Shown here: piece by piece, positions 24,651-36,023 of the stretch
How the letters are laid out: each line of letters begins with the position of its first letter
Position numbering within the stretch: the stretch's first letter is position 1
Origin: Spirodela intermedia
Taxonomy: Eukaryota; Streptophyta; Magnoliopsida; Alismatales; Araceae
DNA length: 64,000 bases
Assembly (NCBI GenBank): GCA_902729315.2
Contig: LR746269.1
Span: 8,468,231-8,532,230, forward strand
Reading direction: 5' to 3'
Translations under genes and position numbers: made by a program
The notes under the pieces: generated by a model
Seen by the model: the letters and a program-made list of their open reading frames with translations, nothing else
What the model was told of the DNA's origin: nothing
The model's database searches: none

Positions 24651-26250
24651 GATTATTAAACGCATGATGTTTTGATGATGATAAATAATTATAAAGTCAA
24701 TTAAAAGATTGAATTATACTTAATTCTGAATATAGTTTATATGAGGGTAAATATGAAAGCATGTAGATATAATTCAAAATAATTCTATTAAATATTTAGA
24801 TGAAAATTCAACATATACACAACCCATGATATTGAGTTTATTTATTCAATTTATTTTTTCGTGAGAAAATTTTATTTTATCTATTATTATTGAAGCTGTC
24901 AATATTAACATAAACTATCATAATAAAAAAAGAGTGATTAAATCGTTCAAATAAAAAACTTATGAAGTAAAATATGGGTATGAAAATTCATTGTCTATTA
25001 TATACCCATGACATTAAATCAACACTTTATGATGATTCTGATATTGAATTAATAGATTGAGTTCAAATCATTTATTATACCATGTAAGATCTTCTGAAAT
25101 ATATTTCGAAAATATTTTTAAATATTTTGATTCCATTGCCTAGTCCCATGACCAAAATAAACTCTTGCTTCCATCATCTCTTCCAAATTAATGTTCCAAT
25201 ATATTCTTGACATTTTTCCCCACCCTTACTTTTTATTTTATTAAAAAAACACCATAATAATGGTTATAAATATTGAGATCATGATCCAAACACCATAAAT
25301 CAATGTCTTATCTACATATGTATTATTAGCTCTATTTTAGCATTACTAAATACTTACCGGACTTGGTTGAACTAAGATGCTTTTAATATATATACATTGT
25401 ATTTTAACACAACCACATATTAGTTTCTCTTAAGGATATCCAAACCGTTAATGGACATATGGTATTGATTTTGTACTCTTCAATTTATATTTATTTTTTG
25501 GTAAAATCGATGTGAAAAATCATGAAAATATGAGGACTTTCAAACCTGATTTATCTATAAATACTGTCTTTCTAATGATTAATGATTTTTGAAGGATCAT
25601 TTCTCTCTTCTATAACCTCAAACCTTTTGTTGAGTATTTCTGCAGAAAATTTTGAACGAAATCAAGAAATTTTACTGCTACTCAAGTTTCTTAAAAGTGA
25701 CTTGAGGAGTTGTCCTCAAGATTCCAAGGTTTCTTTTCGACCAAATTCAAGATGTAACGTCATCTATATCCTAGTAGCATCATCACAAGAAGATAACAAA
25801 AATTCAAATGTCAACAATCCTCTTCTTCATCAAAATTCTAAAAGTACTCAAAGTCATTTGACTTTGAGTACTTCAAATGGTGGTATAAATTTATGATTTA
25901 TATTTTTTAATTACTCGTAGGAGTTGAATCATTACAGATTTGTTGCCCACTTAGAGCCAACCATAAAGCTACGTTTGAGTTGTGATCGAAACATTTGATC
26001 GGAACATTTGATCTTACTGTAACCTAAGAACAAGAATTATTCTTGAAGAGCGAATGTAAGTAGAGGGTTGAACCATATTAAAAATCCATTTAAGTCTTAC
26101 ACCTATTGCTTTAAAAAACATATAAGACTTAGGATTTGAAGAAGGTGATCAATGCTCTGGAAGAAAGTTGACCAAGACCAGATTTAGAAGTTACTGAATT
26201 CAATCCCTCTCCCTTCTTCATCTAGACAAACCAACTCAACAACTCAATCT
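24651..26250 (+). mobile_element. Probable Copia-type LTR relic
   Basis: The segment has the look of long Copia LTRs: a TTTTGATGATGATAAATAA phrase near its start (24670), a TATA-like CTATAAATA at 25555-25563, then GAGTTGAATCATT, an AGAGGGTTGAACCAT-AAAAATCC stretch near 26055-26090, and a terminal TTCAATCCCTCTCCCTTCTTCATCTAGAC phrase split around 26200-26225. No internal domains or second LTR were found. It may be a solo or degraded LTR. Borders are approximate. Confidence 0.4.
25842..25873. repeat. Perfect 15-bp inverted repeat with a 2-nt loop
   Basis: AAGTACTCAAAGTCA is followed by TT and then by its exact reverse complement. The arms contain AGTCA/TGACT cores. It lies inside the LTR-like segment. 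Confidence 0.95.
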
Positions 26251-26788
26251 CTCTAAAAAAAACTAGCAATATATATCTCATGTGAACTGCTTTTGTGAAG
26301 GCTTGTATCTCTTTTTAGTGTGGCACTCAAGTTGAACCTAGTTGTACATCAAATAGGATAGAACAACATCAATCATTCAAATAGATGGTACATGGTCAAA
26401 GAGTTATCTATGTGACTAAGGCCCTTCGCCCATCCCTGAAAGGCTAAAAAAGGAAAAGAGGGCATCTAGCCAAAAGCAAATATTAATAATATTTTAAAGC
26501 ATAAATGAATATGAATTATTTTTCAAGTTATGTACCATCTTAACACCTCGAAACCTGGCCCAGAGCCCCTTGACATGATCAATATTTAGAAAAATAAAGT
26601 TGAATGCCCGACATTTAGATTTATGTGATTTATTTTTGAAGATAAAACCAACCACACCTGGCATTTTACCGTTTGGATCGAAGAAATTAGACGAGATTAT
26701 TGCCAAATTCTGCCAGATGTGGAAAGTCCGAGAACCTTGAAATTAGGTGTCCGAAAGCAGAGAAGGGAGGAGGTTTGGGCAGGTGTGT
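26251..26788. other. Intergenic, downstream of ACLA
   Basis: AT-rich sequence next to the ACLA 3' end; the 100 bases closest to ACLA are probably its 3' UTR. No gene was recognised. Confidence 0.4.
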
Positions 26789-29700
26789 TTAGGCGGCGGA
26801 CATGACGCAGTCGATGGCTTCCTTGCAGATTCCGGTCATCGTCGCCTCAGGCCCATAAACCTGCACGGCTCAGAGGATTAAGCGAGAGAGAGCGGGTTGA
26901 GATCGGATCAAATCGGACGTGTTGAGAGCGGCTCACCTCGAGGGGGACGCCCAGCTCCTCTCCCAGGACCCTCATCTTCGCCAACCCGGTCTTGTAGTTG
27001 GGGCCGCCTCTTCTTACGTAGATGTGCATCCTCGCCTCCTTTATCTTCGCCTCCTGCAGCCACGCCGCCAGGGGGTTGACATACAATTCCATATTAGGAA
27101 AGGCGGAGACCGAAGTAGGGGAGGAAGAGGAGGAGGGTCAACGCAGGGGCCCACCTTCTCTCGCAGGGCCCGGATGATGCCGTTGAAAGTGGCGGCCACG
27201 TCGGTGAAGTTGGCAATGCCGCCGCCGATCAGGAGGGCCCTCTTGCGGCCGTCGGGGTCCGCGGTGGCGCACTGCGGCGGCGGAAAGACGACTTTCAGGA
27301 GAAGGGAGATCCCGTAGACACAGAGAGATAGAGAGAGACAGAGAACAGAGAGACCGGGAGACAGAGAGGAGAGAGATTTCGCCTTACATCTAAGACCACC
27401 CTGGCGTACTGCAAGACCTCCTCCTCGTTCGGCGCCCCGCTGTATTCCGCGTAGTTTCCAAGCTCCGCCGCATAACCCAGATCCCCAACCTGCTTGATAG
27501 AGAGAGAGAGAGAGAGGAGAGAATATAAGAGAGGGAAAGTGCAAAGAGGAGATTTATTCTGGACTTGGGTGGCCACCGTGTCGGCGTATATCACGCTGGC
27601 GCCGCCGCCGGCGACCATGGTCCAGATGCGACCTTTGGCGTTGAGGACGGTGAACTTCAAGGAGGCGCTCGTCTGAGACAAACGAGGATCACACAAAATT
27701 AATTGCCACAATAAAGAGAATAAATGATAGTTTGAGCGAGAAAATCCAGCTTGACCGGGTGGATCCCACAGAAGAAGAAGAAGCTTTCTACTAATAGTAC
27801 TAAGATTTCAGCGAATAGATGCTAGTTTGAGCGAGAAACTCCAGCTAGGAAGGGTGGATCCCACAGAAGAAGAAGAAGCTTTCTATTAATAGTAGTAAGG
27901 TTTCAGCGAATAGATGCTATTTTGAGCGAGAAACTCCAGCTAGAGTGGGCCCCATAAAAGAAGAAGAAGAAGGTTTCTACATATAGTAGAAAGATTTCAC
28001 AGAATAAGATGATATTTTGATGTTTCCTATTCAATATAAATACGCAGAAAACCCATGCAATGAACAGAACAGTAATTTGTTCCTATTAAATATAAATGAA
28101 GGCCACGACACTAATAAAATCTGGAAAAAAATTGGAAACAAATTATCACATGCATGCACAACTTTATGCTGCGGATAAGTCATTTCCCAGAATGTAAACT
28201 ACATGAGAGTCCTGATGCTATGCGGAAAATTAAATTTTCAGATAATAAATACCATTCGATTGGACATTTCGAAAAATTAGGTATCACATCGCATGGATCA
28301 TAGAAAGTAGAATAAAATGTATATTGAATGACGCCATACTTATCTCATCTACGAGCTCACTAACCTGTACCGATCGCAACTCAAACAACTAACCAGGATT
28401 TTGAGAGTATTCAGCAAATTGTTTCCATAGACAAGTTCATTTAATTTTGTCTGAAGTGAATGATAGTCATAAAAAATACTGCGATAAAGAACATGATTCC
28501 AATTTACAAAGAGGGATGCTCCATTTTTTTAAAAAAATTACGAGCATGAATACATTAGATCAAATTAGCTTCTGGTAGAATCTATATAGGTTACTAGATT
28601 CATTAGAATCCTTGACGAAAATAAACTTACTTGGGAGGGCCATGCATGGTTGTGCAAGTAATAAGATAATGGCATTGTAGTGTCATTATCTTACAAACTT
28701 TGGTTGCCATAAATAACTATGACCTCATGTGCAGAAATATACATCTATCATTGCAGGTTTAGATGAGCACAAGCCCATGCAGCAGAGCTTTGAAGGTGTC
28801 CATATGCCACACAGATGCACCCTTGTTGCTGATGTGGAGTGCACCTAGGATCTAGCACTTTATTTGATATTTGCAAATATTCTCTTTGAAGTAATTTCCA
28901 TGATAACAAAAACTAAAAGTTGTCAACCACAGGAATGGAAGCGATATACACCCAAAGAACCTTCCAATGAAGCATAGAAAATGTTCGGAGTACCAGCTTT
29001 CCAGCAGTTTAGTTGCTGTTTAGATTAGGACGGAGGATCGATTTTAAAAAAGAGTAGATGCACACAATATTGAAGATCCATGCAGAGTATTAGATCTTTT
29101 TGGGGTGAGGGAATGATGAAATCATGCTCTAACATGCTCCAAGAGATTATGGGTACCTCATAAAACGACACAGATGTCATTTTCGGGCTCAGTAAACAAA
29201 TTTATATGCCTATATGGTAAACTTTAAGGCATTCAATACTTAATCAAAAGCATGCAGGTCGAGAAATGCTTAGCTCTTTTGTAGTTGAGGCTCAAAACGT
29301 GGCCTACACTCAAGATGGCAAATAGCACAAAGGAATTTAGAACTAACCTAGCAGCTCACAAGGTTCAAATTAAAACCCATCGGTGCCCATCTATAATCTA
29401 ACCAGATGGGATACAAAAAATGCAAGAAAATGGCTCGCCTAAAGTTTACATTGGTTTTTTCTATCTGAAGCAGAGTAAATCCATAAATATTTAGATGCTG
29501 AAATGGACAATATTGGTAAGCATAAATAATTTTATAAACGATCTACACGATCTACAACGAGCTTTCAGCATCTTATGGCACAAATCTGATTAAAATACAC
29601 GAACCTTCTCATCAAGTCTATGAATGAAACTTTCTGTCGGGCTCAGTACTCTGCCAAAAGGAAGTGGAAACTCAATGGCATCCCATCTGCACATTTTAAA

Positions 29701-31161
29701 CTGTCATCATTAATATAACATCCTAGAGCTGTTGTATTTCCCTTTTTTTTTAAGGTTAACGGTGATTACTTCTTGAAGTTCTTGAAAGCAGCCGTATCAT
29801 CTAATTCCCCACGCATGTCCAGTGGATACGGTTCCCCATTCACCAATGTAAATGGGTTCATCTCGAGGAATGTAAAATCCAGGTCTGCAACAGAGCTCAG
29901 CGGGAGAGAACAATTGATTCGCAGTCAGTCAGATATTTGATCATTTTCTTATCTTGTTTCAAATTGAAAGTCCTTCATTTACATAAACAAGTACATACCT
30001 TGGAATACATCAAAAACACCTTTAATGAAATCGCCAATTTTTCCTCTTATCTGGGAAATAGATCAAGAAAGAGTAATTTAATACAAACGGAGTGGCAATA
30101 GCTTAGAGAAAATAAACTCATTGGAAGATAGCTATCTAATTGATTAAGTTACAGAGAAATAAACCGGCAATGAACATATACTATGGACGCTGAGCTATGG
30201 TTCTCCATAATACGCTTTGTGGTTGGCCATGTGAAGAACTCTGCATTACCTCTAATGGAAGCGTTGCAATTAACGGAGCACATGCTTCAATAGTCATTGG
30301 CTTTTCTGTTGGGAGAAATACTGTCTTAACCTTCACGGGTTAAACAAAAGCAATCAGAAATGAGATCAAAACCTTCTGAAGAAAATATCAGAGAAGAAAA
30401 TCGACAGTTTATTTTCTCCAACGTCCAATTACAACAAACCTTATCCCAGTTCTCTTCAATTTCAATACCACCACACTCTGAGAAACTTATGGTGCAACCA
30501 AGCCTCTCAGAGACGATGGAAAGGTAAAATTCCTTCTCATGTGGAACAAATGGTTCAACGATGAATGTGGTGATTGGGGCCTTGCATCCACCCATCTCAA
30601 CCTGATCAAAACACAATCCAGCATACAATTAAGATATCAGTAAGTGATACGATCAATACCAAAGTGAAGACAATATGGAAAAGGTGAGTGAAAATTCTTA
30701 TTTCTCGTATAACCGGTCACCTCCTTCCCAAGGCGTTGCTTCACAAACTCAGCAACCTCAGAAAGATCCTTGTTCAGAGCAACCAGTCCGCTCTTCCCCC
30801 TCTTTCCGAACAGCATGTCGGGCTTGACGACCAATCTCGAGGAAGAAAGCCATGGCTCTGCGTTTGCGAGCTCGGTGAACTCCGTCGCTTCTGTGACCTA
30901 CCCATGAGGAATTTAAAATAAAAACTAGACATCAGATGATTAAGAAACCTAAAGGACCGAGAAAAGGAGAATTCGCAGGATCTAATCAACATAATTCGAG
31001 CACGCGAACTGGACAACACATACTAAAACACTAGTAAATGTGACAAAAAGTCGTCCCCGTAAGAGAACCAAAAAATCGCATCACTCTCATACGGAAAGAC
31101 GACTGTTCCAAGACAGACCAAACCAATTCCGCGTGATATCTCTGAAACGCCACACGAAGAG

Positions 31162-31240
<79 letters not shown>

Positions 31241-31391
31241 AATCAGATAATTGGAGAGTTTTAAGGGGGAGATCACGGACAACTCATTCTACCTGTGCGG
31301 AGCAGATCTGGAGATCGATCCCGGCGAGCCTCTTCAGGTGAGCCTTCAGCAGCTTCTTCGAATCGTACTCTCTGATCTTCTTCCTCGCCAT
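26789..31391 (-). CDS. ACLA: ATP-citrate lyase subunit A (ACLA)
   Basis: Twelve exons on the minus strand (31391-31293, 30897-30721, 30601-30440, 30330-30250, 30050-29999, 29884-29770, 29686-29605, 27672-27577, 27489-27388, 27271-27155, 27053-26937, 26860-26789) join in phase to 423 residues, the normal ACLA length. It begins [15 protein letters not shown]. The N-terminal part is an ATP-grasp domain ([30 protein letters not shown]), and the C-terminal part carries [14 protein letters not shown] and the citrate-binding type [16 protein letters not shown]. In plants ACLA and ACLB form the cytosolic enzyme that makes acetyl-CoA and oxaloacetate from citrate, CoA and ATP, feeding wax, sterol, flavonoid and malonyl-CoA pathways. 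Intron 7 is long (29604-27673) and holds a triplicated segment; intron 1 holds a long (GA)n run. The call is secure. Confidence 0.97.
27724..28010. repeat. Three-copy tandem repeat (about 94 bp) in ACLA intron 7
   Basis: Units begin near 27724, 27818 and 27912. Each contains TTTGAGCGAGAAA-TCCAGCT, GTGG-CCCA, a GAAGAAGAAG run and TTTCTA-TAATAGTA. The first two are nearly identical and the third is more diverged. Confidence 0.9.
31165..31238. repeat. (GA)n microsatellite in ACLA intron 1
   Basis: About 37 GA units, which become a (UC)n pyrimidine run in the ACLA pre-mRNA 55 bases after the first donor. Confidence 0.95.
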
Positions 31392-32254
31392 CCCTCCTCC
31401 TCAGATCGTCACCTGATCCAACAAAGCTTGGAGAGAAATCTACCGATCAAGGAAGCCTGGAGATGAGAGCCGCTGCCAGTCCTCTCTCGCCCGTAAGGTG
31501 GTGAGAGGAACGTGAGGGCGGAGATTTTAAGAAGAGAGAGACAGAGAGAGCGAGAGAGAGGGAGTAGAGAGGTAGGTAGAACCAACGGGCCGGTGGGGAG
31601 TGGGCTGGTGGCGGATGGAGCAATGTGGACCAGTTAACCCACCGGCCTCCCCCAACGGGCCGAATAAATCTTCGTATACAGCGCTGTGCACTCCCTTTCG
31701 TACGCACATCACCTATCGCGATGGACCGGTTAATAAAGCCGACTTGGACCGTCGATATCTTTGGGCCCCACCTGGAATCCCTTCGCGACCGGCGGCTGCC
31801 TCCTGCGACTGAGCAGTCCGTGGCCGTCTTTGCCAGTGTCACTTGAGCATGACGTCATCTACCTCCACGTGGCATCAGCCTAGTCAATACTTCTCATATC
31901 TGGGTAAAAATATAAACCCAATTTTTTGAATAAAAAATTATAAAAACAAAAGGTAGTCAACTGGCCCGGGCCTGAGCAGGCTTGAAACTGGGCCAACGGA
32001 AACGGGCTTCGGGTCAGAGTCTATGAAGTTGGGCCAGTCATTTGATAAGGGAAGCCTGACCGTGGCGGGCCGGGCTGGATTACCGTTTACCGGGCATATT
32101 GACATCTTAAGTTACACCCCCTTCCAAGCAACCACCTTTTACCGCTCACGTAAAGTGCATTTACCAAGGTCCACGAAGTAGCTGCACCGCTCCTAAATCG
32201 GCGTCTCCCTGGCCGTTTCCACTCTGCCATCTATGGCCCCTGCCTACGCTTTAT

Positions 32255-32290
<36 letters not shown>

Positions 32291-32356
32291 TATTAGAGTG
32301 CACTGTTGGGGGATATAAGAAGGGGAGGGGGTGGCGGGGAGAACCAGTCACGGTGC
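31392..32356. promoter_or_regulatory. Shared divergent promoter region of ACLA and the small secreted protein
   Basis: About 965 bases separate the two head-to-head start codons. The ACLA-proximal part is CT-rich on the ACLA sense strand (5' UTR). At 31960-32045 there are several GGGCC/GGCCC hexamers of site II type (TGGGCC, GGGCCT). A (GA)n run at 32259-32287 and a TATA box at 32312 serve the plus-strand gene. Confidence 0.5.
32312..32319 (+). promoter_or_regulatory. TATA box of the small secreted protein gene
   Basis: GATATAAG lies 45 bases before the ATG at 32357, a suitable spacing for transcription starting just before that codon. This argues against the in-frame ATG at 32306, which lies upstream of the TATA box. 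Confidence 0.6.
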
Positions 32357-32746
32357 ATGCTCGGGGAGAAGATGAGAGTGGTGGCGCCGCCGAGGAAGGG
32401 TCTGCTGGTCGCTTTCTTACTGGCTTGCGCCGCCGTGTGCGGCGGGGGCGCTAGGGTTGGGACTCGGCTGGCGGAGCTTTACGAGCCACAGAACATCTTC
32501 TACGGCGCCGACAACGATCCAGCCGTCGGCATCGGCAGCTTCGTTCCCGGAGACGCCTACGGCCTTGGGCCCTTCGTTGGGTCGCTGCCCCTCGTAGGTT
32601 ATGGGGGGGTGAAGCGGCCACCGGCCGGCGACTCTTCCGGCGGCGCGCTGCCGGCGACCGGTGGCGGCGCTGCTGTGTCGCCGGGGGGATACCTTCCGGG
32701 GCCGGGTGGTGTCGCCGCCGCGGGGGGCGGCGGCGGAGGAGATTGA
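32357..32746 (+). CDS. Small secreted glycine-rich protein, putative cell-wall protein
   Basis: A single exon of 129 residues from this ATG; a start at 32372 (MRVVAPPRKG) is equally possible. After a basic N-terminus comes a hydrophobic signal peptide (LLVAFLLACAAVC) with likely cleavage near GGGA-RV. The mature part has a non-repetitive segment (LAELYEPQNIFYGADNDP, then SFVPGDAYGLGPFVG) and a C-terminal Gly/Pro/Ala-rich tail ending in six Gly and Asp. No cysteines remain in the mature part. It resembles the plant class loosely called putative cell wall or glycine-rich proteins, but I do not recognise a close family. TATA box, signal peptide and a downstream AATAAA (about 32818) make it a credible gene. 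Confidence 0.7.
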   Translation: MLGEKMRVVAPPRKGLLVAFLLACAAVCGGGARVGTRLAELYEPQNIFYGADNDPAVGIGSFVPGDAYGLGPFVGSLPLVGYGGVKRPPAGDSSGGALPATGGGAAVSPGGYLPGPGGVAAAGGGGGGD

Positions 32747-33021
32747 CGCGGTGGTATGAGAGCTGGAAGCCATGTTGGCAGGTGCACTCGCCGACATGGG
32801 CTTCTTCTTCTTTCTATAAATAAAACTGCACGCATGCCCCCTAGCTCCTCTCTCTCTCTCTCTTTCTCTCTATATACATATAAACAGAAAAGTATGATGG
32901 ACTTGCTCCAGATTCAGAACTATATCTGATGGAAATTAAAAAGGAAGAACTCAGATTATAATTTTCAAATATTAAATGCGATATTACACTTAATAATGAG
33001 ACGAGTAATTAAGACGAGCAA

Positions 33022-33026
<5 letters not shown>

Positions 33027-33054
<28 letters not shown>
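33027..33054. repeat. (TA)n microsatellite
   Basis: Uninterrupted TA run in intergenic DNA. Confidence 0.9.
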
Positions 33055-33060
<6 letters not shown>

Positions 33061-33509
33061 TGACTATTTCAACGGTATTTATGGCCATAACACCCTGACT
33101 TACACTCTACTCTACTACAAGTCAGCAGGTTTTGAATTTGTGTCCATGATTCAATGGCTTTTGAGAGCTAAAACATTATTATATGAAGCAAATAAGTTAC
33201 TTTGGAAAGTTTTGAGGATGTTGACTTGAGCCTCAAAGTCTCAAACTTTGTAGATTTCTTAGAGCCTTAGAACATCTAGAATGACGAGTGATGTTTACAA
33301 AGTCAACTGCCCATTAGGAAACATCTCTCTTTAAGTACTTAGAAAATTCTCTATTTTAGGAAGTGCATCCATTGATGCTTTTTTTAGGTCAACTTGTGAC
33401 TGTGAAACCACATGAACGCTAATCTATTTAAATAATTTCATGTTAATCCCACAAGGCTCAAGACTTTGTGATAAGTTGACAATTTGATTCAATTGTAGGT
33501 TGTCTTATA

Positions 33510-33512
<3 letters not shown>

Positions 33513-33541
<29 letters not shown>
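33513..33541. repeat. (CT)n microsatellite
   Basis: Uninterrupted CT run in intergenic DNA. Confidence 0.9.
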
Positions 33542-33543
<2 letters not shown>

Positions 33544-34723
33544 CACTCTGCTCCCCACCATATAACATAACTTCTAGGGATAGACTTTGACATTAATACC
33601 TTGATTTCTAGCTTAAAATTTTTCACTTTTTCCCTAATAAAGTACTCACAATATCTTCATAAGGTGGTGGAATAATATCCATTTATTTTCCAAAAAAGAC
33701 TAATCAAAATTTGTTACTATGTTTAGAATAAGTAAATTGAAGCATTAAGAAATGAGAAAATAAGATTTTACTATTAGGTCAATAAATTTGAACTGACTTG
33801 AAACAAACACAACCCATGACTCAAAATATGAAGCATTAGTTCATGAGTTTATTTATAGTAATTTGTGGGGAAATTTTCATATACTCGTCATCTCTCTTTT
33901 TTTTTTCTACTTTTTATTATGCGTATTGTGTTGGATTTTTCTATACTTAACTCTAAAAAAATAGATATAATTTACTCGTGTTTATCATTTTAAAATTTCA
34001 TATTATTAAATTTAGTTAAGCCTGTGTTTTGTTATACACCCTTTTAAAGAGTGGCCTAATTTTGTTAAATCAGTTCAAGATCCTCGTATAATCCACTCTA
34101 GCGCAAGGCTGGAGGGAGGAGAGAGGGAGAGAGAGAGAGAGGAGCATGGTGGCTTGCATGGTCCAACCTCCATAAGTGTGGAGAGGATAAGGAATCAATG
34201 ATTCTAGGGAGAGAGGAAGGGAAGGCGGTGACGGTAGCGTAGGGGTCACGTAAGTAACGGTCAGAAGTCTTCAAGAATTTAGAGGAGAATAAGGGGACTG
34301 GGCGGTGAACAGACTCTCCCTCGGGGTGGGTTAGTTCGAGCTCCTGGGTTGCGTGGCTGGTGGACAGCGCCTAACGAACTCCGGTTATTCTGTGGGCCCC
34401 AAACAGCGGAGAAAGTTTTAATAAAAGTATCCTAAACCATTTTGAATTGTATTTATAATCCTCTATTACATTAGATTCAGCTCATTCCGTTCCTAAGAGC
34501 GACAACGGAAGGGGCACGGAGGTAAAACATTTGAACCTGAGGGGATTACTGTTAAAAAAGGCCTCACCGTTATCTGACCCTGGCTGTTAACCGTCCGATG
34601 CTCTCCCTGCCGGCGACAGAGTACGGGAGATTAGAGAACGAGAGAGAGGGAGAGCAGTCTGAGAATGACTGCCACAGCAGATAGAGAGAGAAGACTAGAT
34701 GAGCTAAATGAGAGAAAACGAGC

Positions 34724-34726
<3 letters not shown>

Positions 34727-34761
<35 letters not shown>
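34727..34761. repeat. (GA)n microsatellite upstream of the bHLH gene
   Basis: GA run about 170 bases before the start codon, in the promoter. GA/CT tracts in plant promoters can bind BBR/BPC factors; that role is only inferred here. Confidence 0.85.
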
Positions 34762-34766
<5 letters not shown>

Positions 34767-34929
34767 CCAATGAGAAGGCAGTAACAGACGTTCTCTGATA
34801 ACTATAAGACGAGGAGAGGGGCTTCTGTGTCCGGCAGGTCTCCCTCTTCCTCTCACTCTCTCTCCGTCTCTCTCTCTCTCTATCAGTCCAATTTCTCTCT
34901 CTTCAACGTCCTATTTCAGGGAGCCAGAG

Positions 34930-35494
34930 ATGAACTTAGGCATCTATGGCGAACCAGGCTACCTCTCCCTTCACGCCAGACTCCATAGCTTGCTGGGAGA
35001 AGTTGCAGTCGGCGGCGGAGATAATGCCACGGCGGAGGCCGGTGGGGATGACTCGGCCAGGGAGGACAACCTACAGGGAAAGCGGGATCTCTCCGGCTTC
35101 TTCTCCCCCTGCCTCCAGATAATCCATGGCGAGGCGGCGCCGGACGCCGGCGTCTACTGCAGCGGCCTGCCGCTGTTTCTGGCGGCGAATTGCCAGGAAC
35201 GGCAGGCGGTGGCGGCGTTCGATCTGCCTCCGGTACAGATGGATCTCGGCAACCAGCAAGAGTACGGCCTGTTCCCTTGCTCGGCAGCGGCTCTCAGCGG
35301 AGGCTACATCGGCCACTCGTCGAGTCCTCTGCTAGGGTTCTGGCCGGAGATGGAGATGGAGATGGAGATGGCGATCGAGAAGAGGAGGGGAGACACCAAG
35401 GGCAACAACACGACGGAGAAGCAGAGGAGAGGGAAGATGTCTGAGAAGTTCAGTCTTCTCCGTTCTCTGATCCCTCACCCAAGGAAGGTGAGCC

Positions 35495-35555
<61 letters not shown>

Positions 35556-35976
35556 CGCTCGCTCGCTCTACTGAATCACCGAGTCGGGTTCTTCGGCAGC
35601 ACGACAGGGCGTCGATCGTGGCGGAGGCGACGGAGTACATCAAGGAACTCCTGAGGACGGTCGAGGAACTGCAAACCTTGCTGGCGGCGAGGCGGCGGAG
35701 GGTGGAGGAATGGAGGAATCCCACGGCGGCGCGCGGTGGCGGCGGCCACCCCCCCCCGCGGTGCTCGTGGGTGCAGAGGCGGCTGCGGGGGATTTCCGTC
35801 GACGTCCGCATCGTCGAGGACGAGGTGGTCGTTAGGCTGCTCCGCCGCGGTGGGACCCACTGCCTCCTCCTCCTCAGCCGGGCCCTCCTTGACCTCCAGC
35901 TCGACCTCCTCCACCTCGCCGCCGGCAACATCGGCGACTCCCACGTCATCGTTATCAACTGCAAGGTCTTCTCCTT

Positions 35977-36023
<47 letters not shown>

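Larger units (their letters stand above)
32747..34929. other. Intergenic region between the secreted protein and bHLH genes
   Basis: It includes the secreted gene's 3' UTR, a (TA)n run at 33027-33054, a (CT)n run at 33513-33541, AT-rich DNA, then a GC-richer promoter for the bHLH gene with (GA)n at 34727-34761 and CT-rich leader sequence. No coding region was recognised. Confidence 0.5.

Noticed and set aside
25582-25896. 104-codon plus-strand open frame with a TATA-like box 20 bases upstream
   Set aside because: The ATG is too close to the TATA box to be in the transcript, the region looks like an LTR, and a palindrome sits inside the frame.
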